DNA of 64,000 bases from Mycobacterium barrassiae (GTDB lineage Bacteria > Actinomycetota > Actinomycetes > Mycobacteriales > Mycobacteriaceae), in assembly GCF_025822765.1 (NCBI RefSeq), contig NZ_JACKUK010000012.1:1-64000 (forward strand), read 5' to 3'. The notes beneath the pieces are model-generated. The model was not told where the DNA came from and ran no database searches. It saw nothing but the letters and a program-made list of their open reading frames with translations. This document shows positions 35,242 to 42,865 of this stretch, piece by piece. Position 1 is the stretch's first letter, and the number at the start of each line of letters is the position of its first letter. The translations under genes were made by a program, and so were the position numbers.

Positions 35242-35736
35242 ATGATCAACACCCAGGCAGACGAAGCCCGAGTCCGCCAAATCACACCGGATGCCCTCGT
35301 CAGGTCGTCGAGCATGCTCGGGCGCGTCGATTACGAGGATGCGTTCATCGTCGATGTGGACGTGCCGGACAGCCGTCGGGCCGAAGAGTGGATGCGGGTG
35401 ATCCTGGAAGACGCACCGGCGAGCGTCCGGTTTCGTCTGCTCTCCGCGTGGTCGGCGATAGGACTGAAGGTCAGCCTGCCCGGTTCCGATCGATCGGTCC
35501 TCGGGTGGCAGATACGGGCCGCCGAAAGCGATTTCGTGCTGCTCGGCGCCGACTCTCGCATTGGCATGCCAGGCGAGCTGTTACTGCGGCGTCAAGAGGA
35601 TGGACTGCTGTTCGCCACTTTCGTCCGCCACGACAATGCGGTCGCCCGGAAGCTGTGGTCATCCATCGAGGCCGCACACGTGCGAACCGTGCGGTCGATC
35701 CTCGAGATGGCTAGCCGGCGGGCGGCGGGGGCGTAG
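35242..35736 (+). CDS. DUF2867-like/SRPBCC-like protein, second of a pair
   Basis: The 164-residue protein follows GAAGGAAGGTAGCG, an unusually strong ribosome site. The sequence VDYEDAFIVDVDVPDSRRAEEW, then LSAWSAIGLKVSLPGSDRSVLGW, then LLRRQEDGLLFATFVRHDN fits the DUF2867-like fold, and the end NAVARKLWSSIEAAHVRTVRSIL resembles its partner. It shares the promoter of the preceding gene. Its 3' end overlaps the convergent secreted proline-rich gene by 26 bases. Function unknown; a two-component ligand-binding unit is speculative. Confidence 0.65.
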   Translation: MINTQADEARVRQITPDALVRSSSMLGRVDYEDAFIVDVDVPDSRRAEEWMRVILEDAPASVRFRLLSAWSAIGLKVSLPGSDRSVLGWQIRAAESDFVLLGADSRIGMPGELLLRRQEDGLLFATFVRHDNAVARKLWSSIEAAHVRTVRSILEMASRRAAGA

Positions 35737-36424
35737 GCGCGGGTACAGGAGCAGGCGCGGGCGCAGGTGCTGGCGCGGGCGGCAACGGTTCACCGGGCGG
35801 CGGTGCGGGCGCCGCCGGGGGCGCCTGCTGTACCGGATTCGCAGAGAGGCCTGGCGGAGGGGTGTTCGAGCTGAGCGGCCGCTGCGTCAACAGCAGCAGG
35901 GCGTCCCTGCCGCTGACTTCCTGCGTCTGAACGGCGTGCCAGAGCTCGCGCAGGTACGACCCGCCAGTGCTTTGCGGACCGGTCGGGGACAACGAGGTGC
36001 CCGGCGGCAGGTTTTCCGGGCTCACCAGATGCGGGACATCCTCGGGTGCCGCAGGGTCGGCGGCGGCTGGTACGGCAGGATCGGCGGCCGCTGGTACGGC
36101 GGGCGGCGCGAGCGGATCGGGAACGGCGGGAGCCGGGGCGCCAGGAACTGCGGGAGCCGGAGCGGCCGGAGCCGGAGCGGCCAAGGGTGCGGCGGGAGCG
36201 GGACCCGGCATGACCTGTGCGACGGAGGCGACCGGCGCGGGCGCGGGAGGCGCGGCGGGGGCAGGCGCTGCGGCCTGCGGAGCGAATATCGCGGGTGGCG
36301 GCGGAGGAGGAACGGGAACGCCCGGATCGGCCTGTGCGACCCCTGTTCCGGCCAGCAGTGCGGCGAGTGCTCCCAGCCCGGCGGTGGCTATCGTCGCCGC
36401 CCGTACCTCGATGTCGATTCCCAC
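35711..36424 (-). CDS. Secreted alanine/proline-rich protein
   Basis: From GTG 36424 the protein has 237 residues. AAAGGGGGC lies just upstream and decides this start, since the longer frame lacks one. The signal peptide is ATIATAGLGALAALLAG...GVAQA, cleaved before DPG. After that come PPPPPP and many APAPA/PAPAP repeats on both sides of a short structured part at about 140-190 (DVPHLVSPENLPPGTSLSPTG, ELWHAVQTQEVSGRDALLLL). The central block suggests a small helical domain held between wall-spanning linkers. It is a probable cell-envelope protein of unknown role. Confidence 0.65.
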   Translation of the reverse strand: MGIDIEVRAATIATAGLGALAALLAGTGVAQADPGVPVPPPPPPAIFAPQAAAPAPAAPPAPAPVASVAQVMPGPAPAAPLAAPAPAAPAPAVPGAPAPAVPDPLAPPAVPAAADPAVPAAADPAAPEDVPHLVSPENLPPGTSLSPTGPQSTGGSYLRELWHAVQTQEVSGRDALLLLTQRPLSSNTPPPGLSANPVQQAPPAAPAPPPGEPLPPAPAPAPAPAPVPAPTPPPPAG

Positions 36425-36500
36425 CCAAGCCCCCTTTCGCGTACTGACCCGAATTCGGCCTACCGAGTGCGTCGTTTGACGGTCAAAATTGTTACACCTG

Positions 36501-36514
36501 GTTCCCATGGGAAC
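36501..36514. promoter_or_regulatory. Perfect 14-base palindrome upstream of the P450 gene
   Basis: GTTCCCATGGGAAC is a perfect palindrome in the gap between the secreted proline-rich gene and the CYP125-like gene, 26 bases before the KstR-like site. It resembles a dyad operator for an unidentified regulator. It is not a match to the KstR consensus. Confidence 0.4.
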
Positions 36515-36539
36515 AACCGGAGGAAACAATCCGTGCCGC

Positions 36540-36553
36540 GGGAACACGTTCTA
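36540..36553 (+). promoter_or_regulatory. KstR-type operator, site 3 (one mismatch)
   Basis: GGGAACACGTTCTA fits TNNAACNNGTTNNA except that the first base is G instead of T. It lies 93 bases upstream of the P450 start. CYP125 genes of mycobacteria are known KstR targets, which strengthens the assignment. Confidence 0.6.
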
Positions 36554-36646
36554 CTTCGGAGTTTCTCTAACCGGCCTCAGCGGGCTCCATCTGTGGTGTA
36601 GCAATGGGATACCGGCACTAGACAACGTCATGCGAGGAGTGCATCG

Positions 36647-37891
36647 ATGCCAACTCCGAACCTTCCGCCCGGATTCGATTTCACCGACCCGGACATCTAC
36701 GCCGAGCGGCTGCCGATCGACGAGCTCGCCCATATGCGTAAGGTGGCTCCGATCTGGTGGCAGCACCAGGAGAAGGGCAATCTCGCCTTCGGTGACACTG
36801 GCTACTGGGTAGTGACCAAGCACAAGGACGTCAAAGAGGTGTCGCGGCGCAGCGACGTGTTCTCCAGCAACCTGAAAACCGCGCTGCCGCGGTATCGCGA
36901 CGATGCCGATCCCGCTTCGCTGGAGGCGGGCAAGGTGGTGCTGCTCAACCAGGACGCCCCGCATCACACCCACCTGCGCAAGATCATCTCGCGAGCGTTC
37001 ACCCCGCGGGCGATCGAATCGCTGCGCGAAGAGCTCCGCCACCGCGCACAGGACATCGTCAAGCGTGCCGCCGCCGAAGGATCCGGGGACTTCGTCGAAC
37101 AAGTGTCATGTGAGCTGCCGCTCCAGGCGATCGCCGGCCTGATGGGGGTACCTCAAGAGGAACGCATGAAGTTGTTCGAATGGTCGAACGAGATGGTCGG
37201 CGACCAGGACCCCGAGTACGCCAGAAACGATCCGACGGCCGCCGCCGCCGAATTGACCATGTACGGCATGCAGATGGCGGCCGAGCGCAGCAAGAATCCC
37301 GGCGACGATCTGGTCACCAAGCTGGTCCAGGCCGACGTCGAGGGCCACAAGCTCACCGACGACGAGTTCGGCTTCTTCGTGATCCTGCTGGCGGTGGCGG
37401 GCAACGAGACCACCCGCAACTCGATCACCCAGGGGATGATGGCGTTCACCGAATTCCCTGACCAGTGGGAGCTTTTCAAGCGTGAGCGGCCAGCGACGGC
37501 GGCAGACGAAATCGTCCGCTGGGCCACGCCCGTCACCTCCTTCCAGCGCACGGCGCTGGAGGACACCGAGCTCAGCGGAGTCAAGATCAAGAAGGGCGAC
37601 CGCGTCGTCATCTTCTACCGGTCGGCCAATTTCGATGAGGAAGTGTTCGAGGACCCCTACACCTTCAACATCTTGCGGGATCCCAACCCGCACGTCGGAT
37701 TTGGCGGTACCGGAGCCCACTACTGCATCGGCGCGAACCTCGCCAGGATGACGATCGACCTGATCTTCAACGCGATCGCCGACGAGATGCCCAACCTCAA
37801 ACCGATCTCACCGCCCGAGCGGCTGCGGTCCGGCTGGCTCAACGGAATCAAGCACTGGCAGGTCGACTACACCGGTGCGGGTGCTACCTGA
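36647..37891 (+). CDS. cyp125: CYP125-family cytochrome P450 (steroid C26/27 hydroxylase type)
   Basis: The 414-residue P450 has the heme ligand C360 in FGGTGAHYCIG, the I-helix AGNETT at 251-256, EXXR as EIVR at 288-291 and the N-terminal PNLPPGFDFTDPDIYAERLP. The last of these and the C-terminal RSGWLNGIKHWQVDYTG are near-identical to CYP125A1, which starts cholesterol side-chain degradation by oxidising C26/27. There is no membrane anchor, as in the family. GAGGAG just before the ATG is a good ribosome site. It is not next to other cholesterol genes in this window, so it may be a CYP125 paralogue rather than the main enzyme. It needs external ferredoxin and reductase. Confidence 0.85.
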   Translation: MPTPNLPPGFDFTDPDIYAERLPIDELAHMRKVAPIWWQHQEKGNLAFGDTGYWVVTKHKDVKEVSRRSDVFSSNLKTALPRYRDDADPASLEAGKVVLLNQDAPHHTHLRKIISRAFTPRAIESLREELRHRAQDIVKRAAAEGSGDFVEQVSCELPLQAIAGLMGVPQEERMKLFEWSNEMVGDQDPEYARNDPTAAAAELTMYGMQMAAERSKNPGDDLVTKLVQADVEGHKLTDDEFGFFVILLAVAGNETTRNSITQGMMAFTEFPDQWELFKRERPATAADEIVRWATPVTSFQRTALEDTELSGVKIKKGDRVVIFYRSANFDEEVFEDPYTFNILRDPNPHVGFGGTGAHYCIGANLARMTIDLIFNAIADEMPNLKPISPPERLRSGWLNGIKHWQVDYTGAGAT

Positions 37892-38183
37892 CCGGGTAGT
37901 CCACCAACGAGCGCCAGTACTCCTCGGGGATCTCGACATTCGAACGCATCGCCATGGCCAGCCCGGTCGCCATGGCGATGCCCAGCAGACCCAGCCAGAG
38001 GCCGGCAAGCGCGATGACGACCCATGCGATCACGGTGACCGTCGGCCACGGCGAGAGCAGCACCAGCACCGGGGCGAAGAAGAAGCCGAGGCCGACGTAC
38101 CACGACGAACCGGCGCGGTCGGAGATCAGCACGAAGTGCAGCCACCGCGGGATCGGGCGGTCGACGGATGATGAGGTCCGCAT
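37884..38183 (-). CDS. Small integral membrane protein
   Basis: From ATG 38183 the protein has 99 residues. The far longer frame in this phase is noncoding, because it runs through the XRE gene. GGAGAG lies upstream of the ATG. Two or three membrane helices are predicted, at about 24-46, 48-75 and the partial stretch LLGIAMATGLAMAM, with a short charged C-terminus. Function unknown. It is divergent from the XRE regulator, with a perfect inverted repeat between them, and its stop overlaps the P450 stop region by eight bases. Confidence 0.6.
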   Translation of the reverse strand: MRTSSSVDRPIPRWLHFVLISDRAGSSWYVGLGFFFAPVLVLLSPWPTVTVIAWVVIALAGLWLGLLGIAMATGLAMAMRSNVEIPEEYWRSLVDYPVR

Positions 38184-38227
38184 GGTCGCTCTCCTCTGCT
38201 CGTCTGACACCCTCCACGGTCCGCGCC

Positions 38228-38252
38228 TCAGGTAAGCGGCGCAATTACCTGA
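38228..38252. promoter_or_regulatory. Inverted repeat between membrane-protein gene and XRE regulator
   Basis: TCAGGTAA and TTACCTGA are perfect 8-base arms around 9 bases, a few bases before the XRE regulator start at 38259 and about 45 bases upstream of the small membrane gene. It is likely the binding site of this regulator on its own promoter. Confidence 0.6.
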
Positions 38253-38258
38253 CACGTA

Positions 38259-39071
38259 ATGGCCGTAACCCCTGAGCTGCGCGACACTGAGGCGGTGACC
38301 ACCGCCCAAGTCCAGTCCCCTCCGTTCGGCGCACTGATGCGCGAATGGCGGCAACGGCGCCGGCTGAGCCAGCTCGATCTCGCGATCGAGGCCGATGTCT
38401 CGGCCCGCCATGTCAGCTTCATCGAGACCGGTCGGTCGACCCCGAGCCGGGCCATGGTGTTGCGCCTCGCGGAGGTGCTCGACGTCCCCCTTCGCGAACA
38501 GAATCAGATGTTGATGGCCGCCGGCCTCGCTCCGGTGTACGGCGAACGGTCCCTCAATGATCCGGATATGGCCGCCGTTCGCGACGGCATCGAACGTGTG
38601 CTCAACGCGTACAACCCGTACCCCTGCGTGGTCGTGGACCGGTGCTGGCAGATCGTGGAGGCCAACGCCGGCTCCGGAGTGCTCCTGCAGGGCGTCGCGC
38701 CGAATCTTCTCGAACGACCGAATGCGCTTCGCATCGCATTGCATCCCGACGGGTTGGCGCCGCGCATACGCAATCTCGCGCAGTGGCGACACCACCTCAT
38801 CGAGCGGCTGCGACGCGAAGCGGCCGTCAGCGGATCCGATGAGCTGGCGGCATTGTTGGCCGAAATCGAGTCGTATCCAGGCGGATCCGACGGGACCCGC
38901 GATCTCGGCGGAGTCGCGGTGCCGCTGGAGCTCTACACCCCGCAGGGACAGCTGCTCACGTTTCTGTCCACTGTGACGACGTTCGGCACCGCACTGGATC
39001 TCACCGCGGCGGAACTGTCGATCGAGGCGTTTCTTCCGGCCGACGAGGCGACCGCGGCCGCGCTCCGGTGA
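38259..39071 (+). CDS. XRE-family regulator with MmyB-like ligand domain
   Basis: The 270-residue protein has an N-terminal HTH_3 at about 24-76 (LMREWRQRRRLSQLDLAIEADVSARHVSFIETGRSTPSRAMVLRLAEVL) and a C-terminal PAS-like MmyB domain from about 105 (CVVVDRCWQIVEANAGSGVLL). MmyB-type proteins are often fatty-acid-responsive regulators of oxidoreductases in actinobacteria. The start may be ATG 38259 or GTG 38295, 12 codons later. A divergent small membrane gene shares the promoter and is the probable target along with itself. The inducer is unknown. Confidence 0.82.
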   Translation: MAVTPELRDTEAVTTAQVQSPPFGALMREWRQRRRLSQLDLAIEADVSARHVSFIETGRSTPSRAMVLRLAEVLDVPLREQNQMLMAAGLAPVYGERSLNDPDMAAVRDGIERVLNAYNPYPCVVVDRCWQIVEANAGSGVLLQGVAPNLLERPNALRIALHPDGLAPRIRNLAQWRHHLIERLRREAAVSGSDELAALLAEIESYPGGSDGTRDLGGVAVPLELYTPQGQLLTFLSTVTTFGTALDLTAAELSIEAFLPADEATAAALR

Positions 39072-39113
39072 AATGCACGTGGCGAGCGGTCAACACCAAT
39101 AGAGTCTGGCGAC

Positions 39114-39533
39114 ATGGACAATCGACTCGTTGCTGCGGCAGCCGTCGCGCTGGCCGCCGCCGCGGCAGGCTGCTCGACGCCGCCGGCCGCTCTCGGCGGC
39201 ACCACGGCGAAAGTGACCATCGACGGCAAGAGCACCGGTGATGCTCATGCCGTGGTGTGTTCGCAGACCGGGTGGATGTGGAACATCAAGACGCCCGGCG
39301 AGCCGACCACGCTGACCGCGTTCTTGGACACCAATGGCGAGGTCTCGGTGCAGTCGGTCGACTTTCGCGACTTTGCCGGCTTCACCGGCACCTTCTGGCA
39401 GGGGCGCATCGGTAAGGCCGACGTGACGGGCGACGGCGGGAAGTTCACGATCACCGGGTCGGCCGACGGTTCGTTCACCGACAACCCGAGTAAGGCAGTG
39501 ACGGCGACCTTCCGCATCGAAGCCAACTGCTGA
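39114..39533 (+). CDS. LpqH-family (19 kDa antigen) lipoprotein
   Basis: The 139-residue lipoprotein has signal peptide MDNRLVAAAAVALAAAA and lipobox AAGC, so acylation is at C20. The mature part matches the Myco_19_kDa family: KVTIDGKSTGDAHAVVCSQT near 33, FLDTNGEVSVQSVDF, and the ending FTITGSADGSF...ATFRIEANC. LpqH-type lipoproteins are abundant envelope antigens that act on host TLR2 in pathogens and have unknown cell roles. Two cysteines (about residue 49 and the last one) would give the family disulfide. It stands 42 bases after the XRE gene, so co-regulation is possible. Confidence 0.82.
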   Translation: MDNRLVAAAAVALAAAAAGCSTPPAALGGTTAKVTIDGKSTGDAHAVVCSQTGWMWNIKTPGEPTTLTAFLDTNGEVSVQSVDFRDFAGFTGTFWQGRIGKADVTGDGGKFTITGSADGSFTDNPSKAVTATFRIEANC

Positions 39534-39550
39534 CCCATAGGCTGCGCCCT

Positions 39551-39925
39551 ATGGTGCATCCATTCCGCAGCGCAATCGAAGCCCGCGACCTCGACGCCGC
39601 CGTCGCCCTGCTTCGCGAGGACGTCGTCTTCAACAGCCCGGTCGTGTTCACGCCGTACAAGGGCCGCGAGGCGATGCGAGAGATTCTCGCCGCCGTCATC
39701 GACGTGTTCGAAGACTTCGGCTACACCCGTGAAATCGGCGCCGACGGGGATCGCGACCATGCGCTCATGTTCAAGGCCCGGGTCGGCGAGAAACAGCTGG
39801 AGGGCTGCGATTTCATCCGGCTCGACGAGAATGGCGCCATCGAGGAGTTCACCGTGATGCTTCGGCCGATGCAGGCCGTCCTCGCGGTGGCGGAGGCGAT
39901 GAAGGAGCGGCTCGCCGCTGGTTGA
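39551..39925 (+). CDS. SnoaL/NTF2-like small protein
   Basis: The 124-residue single-domain protein of the cone-shaped alpha+beta fold has HPFRSAIEARDLDAAVALLREDVVFNSPVVFTPYKGREAM at the start, typical of SnoaL/limonene-epoxide-hydrolase-like proteins. No catalytic pair can be assigned with confidence. It starts 17 bases after the lipoprotein stop, on the same strand, so it is probably co-transcribed. It is related in fold, though not in evident sequence detail, to the modules of the giant gene. Confidence 0.75.
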   Translation: MVHPFRSAIEARDLDAAVALLREDVVFNSPVVFTPYKGREAMREILAAVIDVFEDFGYTREIGADGDRDHALMFKARVGEKQLEGCDFIRLDENGAIEEFTVMLRPMQAVLAVAEAMKERLAAG

Positions 39926-39930
39926 TTCAC

Positions 39931-39941
39931 TGGTCTGACCA
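39931..39941 (+). promoter_or_regulatory. FadR-type GntR operator
   Basis: TGGTCTGACCA is a perfect palindrome matching the TNGTNNNACNA consensus of FadR-subfamily GntR regulators. It is located 36 bases before the GntR gene start at 39978. Autoregulation of the GntR-desaturase operon is inferred. Confidence 0.65.
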
Positions 39942-39977
39942 CTTGACCTCTGGCCTGTCGCCTGGCACCCTGGCGGC

Positions 39978-40700
39978 ATGGCCCTACAACCGGTGAACCG
40001 TCGATCGGTGCCCGAGGACGTCTTCGAGCAGATCGTCGCCGAGGTACTCAGTGGCGAGATGCAGCCCGGCGAGGCACTGCCCAGTGAGCGCAGGCTCGCC
40101 GAGGTACTCGGCGTATCAAGGCCCGCAGTTCGCGAGGCGCTCAAACGCCTCACCGCGGCGGGGCTGGTCGAGGTGCGGCAGGGTGACGCCACGACAGTCC
40201 GTGACTTCCGGCGCCACGCGGGTCTCGACCTGCTCCCCCGGCTGCTCATCCGCGGGGGCGAACTCGACGTGTCCGTGGTGCGTAGCATCCTGGAGACCAG
40301 GTTGCACAACGGCCCGAAGGTAGCCGAGCTCGCTGCCCAGCGTCGCTCCCCCGAATTGGCTGGACTTCTCGACGCCGCATTGCGCGCGCTGGCTGACGAG
40401 AACGATCCCATCGAACAGCAGCGCTGCGCCCTGACGTTCTGGGATCACGTTGTCGACGGCGCGGATTCCATCGCGTTCCGGCTGATGTACAACACGATGC
40501 GCGCGACCTACGAGCCGGCGCTGCCCGCCCTTGCCGCGGTGATGTCCGACGAGGTGGGCCGCCCGCAGGCGTATCGCGCGCTGGCCGACGCGATCGCCGC
40601 GGGTAATCCCGAACGCGCCAGGCAGGCCGCCCACGATCTGCTCGAGCCCGCGACCACCGCTCTGCTCACCGCCCTTGACGACCTGAAGGACCAAGCATGA
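39978..40700 (+). CDS. GntR-family (FadR subfamily) regulator
   Basis: The 240-residue protein has an N-terminal winged helix (about 10-75: [59 protein letters not shown]) and an FCD-type helical ligand domain (about 95-235). Its own operator lies upstream. The 3' end overlaps the sterol-desaturase-like gene by the ATGA, so that gene is the obvious target. FCD domains bind carboxylic acids or metals. An acyl-CoA or fatty-acid-derived effector would fit the neighbour but is inferred. Confidence 0.87.
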   Translation: MALQPVNRRSVPEDVFEQIVAEVLSGEMQPGEALPSERRLAEVLGVSRPAVREALKRLTAAGLVEVRQGDATTVRDFRRHAGLDLLPRLLIRGGELDVSVVRSILETRLHNGPKVAELAAQRRSPELAGLLDAALRALADENDPIEQQRCALTFWDHVVDGADSIAFRLMYNTMRATYEPALPALAAVMSDEVGRPQAYRALADAIAAGNPERARQAAHDLLEPATTALLTALDDLKDQA

Positions 40701-41362
40701 CCACCGCCAGCTCACGCAAGAAGCTCACCCTTGCGGACGCCGCCCGCGAATTCGCTAAACACCCCTCCCCCTGGATGATTGGCGCCGTGCTCAGCGCCGC
40801 ATGCGTCGCTCGCGTCATCGTGGGCGACTGGCAGCTCACCGATGCGCTCGTGCCGCTGGTGATGGTCGCGCTCTTTCCGTTCTTCGAGTGGATGATCCAC
40901 GTGTTCATCCTGCACTGGCGCCCGAAGCGGGTCGGCTCCCTGACGGTCGACCCGTTGCTCTCGAGGGAGCACCGGGCCCACCATGCCGATCCGCGCAACA
41001 TCCCGCTGATCTTCATCCCGTGGAAATCGCTTGTGACATGGGTGCTTCCGCTGACGATCGGGGTCGCACTGTTGGCGTTCCCCCGGCTCGGCATGGGTCT
41101 GACCTACCTGGTCTGCATCGCGGCGGCAGGCCTCGTCTACGAGTGGACCCACTACCTGATCCATACCGACTACAAGCCGAAAACCCGTGTCTATCGGGCG
41201 ATCTGGCGCAATCACCGGAACCACCACTACAAGAACGAGCACTACTGGTTCACGGTCACCAGTTCAGGTACGGCAGACCGGGTGCTGCGGACGTACCCCG
41301 ACCCGGCTGCCGTCGAGAACTCACCTACCGCGAAAAACCTGCACGCCGAGGTCGCGGCGTAG
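40697..41362 (+). CDS. Fatty acid hydroxylase/sterol desaturase superfamily membrane protein
   Basis: The 221-residue protein has four predicted membrane segments (about 31-47, 52-72, 114-133 and 135-150). The histidine boxes of non-heme di-iron hydroxylases are HVFILHW (HX5H), [14 protein letters not shown] and RNHRNHH with the later NEHYWF, giving eight or more ligands. It probably hydroxylates or desaturates a lipid. The start overlaps the GntR stop in ATGA (40697-40700), so translation is coupled. Dedicated electron-transfer genes are not adjacent. Confidence 0.82.
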   Translation: MTTASSRKKLTLADAAREFAKHPSPWMIGAVLSAACVARVIVGDWQLTDALVPLVMVALFPFFEWMIHVFILHWRPKRVGSLTVDPLLSREHRAHHADPRNIPLIFIPWKSLVTWVLPLTIGVALLAFPRLGMGLTYLVCIAAAGLVYEWTHYLIHTDYKPKTRVYRAIWRNHRNHHYKNEHYWFTVTSSGTADRVLRTYPDPAAVENSPTAKNLHAEVAA

Positions 41363-41386
41363 CCCGGGTCGACGCCCGAGTCGACG

Positions 41387-42124
41387 CTAGGCCTCGATGA
41401 TGATCGGATCGCCGATCCGGACCATGTTGTAGTACCAGTCAGCGTTGTCCGGGCTGAGGTTGATGCAGCCGTGGCTGACGTTCTCGTACCCCTGCGAACC
41501 GACCGACCATGGGGCGCCGTGCACGTAGACCCCGCCCCAGGTGACGCGGACCGCGTCGTAAACGGTGAGCTTGTAGCCCTCCGGGTCGTCGAGCGGGATG
41601 CCGATGGTCCGCGAATCCATGATCACGGTCGCTTGCTTCTCCAGCGCGGTGAAGTTACCGACCGGCGTGGCGAACCCGTACTTGCCCATCGACGCGGGCA
41701 TTTCGCGCAGCACCTCGCCGTCCACGCTGACTGTGAAGGTGTGGTTGCTGATGCTGGCCACACCTACCGTGGCCGCCCCGGTCTCAAAACTTGTCTTGAT
41801 GTCGCCGACACTCAACGAGATGGTGCTGTGAGCGGGCCAGAACTCGGTCGGGTTCCATTGCAGAACACGATCGTTGAGCCAGGTGAAGTTCCCGACCGGC
41901 ACCGTCGGTGAAGCGATCTCGATACGACGCTCGGCGGCAGCGCGGTCGGCGATGTCGCCGGCGAAGGTCACCGTGATCGGGTGGGCCACACCGACCGTCA
42001 CACCCGACGGCGAGATGCTCACCACGTCCGTCGGGACGGCGACGCCCGCCGAGACGGTTGCGACGGACCCCGACATCGCGGCCACCATGAGGCCGACCAC
42101 GGCCACGATTCGAAGTTTCAGCAC
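41387..42124 (-). CDS. ldtA: L,D-transpeptidase of the LdtMt1 type
   Basis: The 245-residue protein from GTG 42124 has a signal peptide ending near VSAGVA, an Ig-like domain (about 30-125) and a YkuD catalytic domain. The signature is VHGAPWSVGSQGYENVSHGCINL, with H202, H218 and nucleophile C220. Its sequence is close to Mycobacterium tuberculosis LdtMt1, with the same IGIPLDDPEGYKL and VTWGGVYVHGAPWSV blocks and almost the same length. It forms 3-3 peptidoglycan crosslinks in the periplasm, which resist most beta-lactams but are blocked by carbapenems. GAACTAGGA just upstream is a weak ribosome site. Confidence 0.9.
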   Translation of the reverse strand: MLKLRIVAVVGLMVAAMSGSVATVSAGVAVPTDVVSISPSGVTVGVAHPITVTFAGDIADRAAAERRIEIASPTVPVGNFTWLNDRVLQWNPTEFWPAHSTISLSVGDIKTSFETGAATVGVASISNHTFTVSVDGEVLREMPASMGKYGFATPVGNFTALEKQATVIMDSRTIGIPLDDPEGYKLTVYDAVRVTWGGVYVHGAPWSVGSQGYENVSHGCINLSPDNADWYYNMVRIGDPIIIEA

Positions 42125-42128
42125 ACTT

Positions 42129-42212
42129 TTATCCTAGTTCGTCGGAGCGAGTTGGCCCGGATTCCGCAAGTTCCAGGCGATCCCGCATGTCGTCGTTGGC
42201 GGTGTCATCCAT
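42129..42212 (-). CDS. Possible 27-residue small protein or leader ORF
   Basis: ATG 42212 to TAA 42129 encodes MDDTANDDMRDRLELAESG followed by PTRSDELG. It ends four bases before the GTG start of the L,D-transpeptidase gene, which would allow coupling. The composition is strongly acidic. No strong ribosome site precedes the ATG and no family is known, so this is only a candidate. Confidence 0.22.
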   Translation of the reverse strand: MDDTANDDMRDRLELAESGPTRSDELG

Positions 42213-42247
42213 TACGAACAGTGATCGAATTCGCCGTTCAGAACGTT

Positions 42248-42865
42248 TCAGACGGCGTCGATCCTGGCCGGCGTCGCCAGTCGGTTGACCGCCAGCAACG
42301 CATACCCGACGGCGAGCACGCAGCCGCCCAGCACACAAACGTTGAGCACCACTGCGGCCAGCCCGACGCTGTCGGGATCCAGGAAGAGATACGGCGCGCG
42401 CCGGCCGGCCTCGTTGAGGACGACCACGGCCAGCACGACATATGCCGCGGGGTAGGCCAGCCAGGCCACGGGATGCCACCAGTACACCCGTCCCCGACCG
42501 CGTCCGACGAGGAGCCAGTCGGCAAGGGCCAGAACGGGGACGACGACGTGTAGCAGGATGTTCGCAGGCGTATAGCCCATGCTGCGGCCGGTCAACAGGA
42601 GATTCCAGACGACGCCGGCGATCACGACATAGAGGACGACTGCCCCTCGTAGTCCTACCCGAGCGTCGGCGCGGGGCCACGCGAGTGTCAATGCGTAGTA
42701 CGCCGCGGCGAGGACGGCGGCCTGATAGGTGAACGTGAACAGTCGCCACATCACCCCTGAGCGCGACGAAATCTCGACCGCGACCATGGCGATAAGCACC
42801 GCCGAGACTATCGCGACGCGCAGCACCAGGCGCAGAACAGCGGGGCCGGTGCCGACGGACGTCAC
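42248..42865 (-). CDS. Pr6Pr-family integral membrane protein
   Basis: The 205-residue protein has about six predicted membrane helices, and its layout (LLTGRSMGYTPANILLHVVVPVLALADWLL in the centre) matches the Pr6Pr family found in actinobacteria. The start overlaps the stop of the upstream DUF7159 gene in ATGA (42862-42865), so the pair are translationally coupled. No enzyme motif is seen. The distant relationship to FAR-17a/AIG1 serine hydrolases is speculative. Role unknown. Confidence 0.75.
   Translation of the reverse strand: MTSVGTGPAVLRLVLRVAIVSAVLIAMVAVEISSRSGVMWRLFTFTYQAAVLAAAYYALTLAWPRADARVGLRGAVVLYVVIAGVVWNLLLTGRSMGYTPANILLHVVVPVLALADWLLVGRGRGRVYWWHPVAWLAYPAAYVVLAVVVLNEAGRRAPYLFLDPDSVGLAAVVLNVCVLGGCVLAVGYALLAVNRLATPARIDAV

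Noticed and set aside
37884-38795. 303-codon minus-strand frame
   Set aside because: Most of it is antisense to the XRE regulator; only the last 99 codons from ATG 38183 form a membrane protein with a ribosome site.
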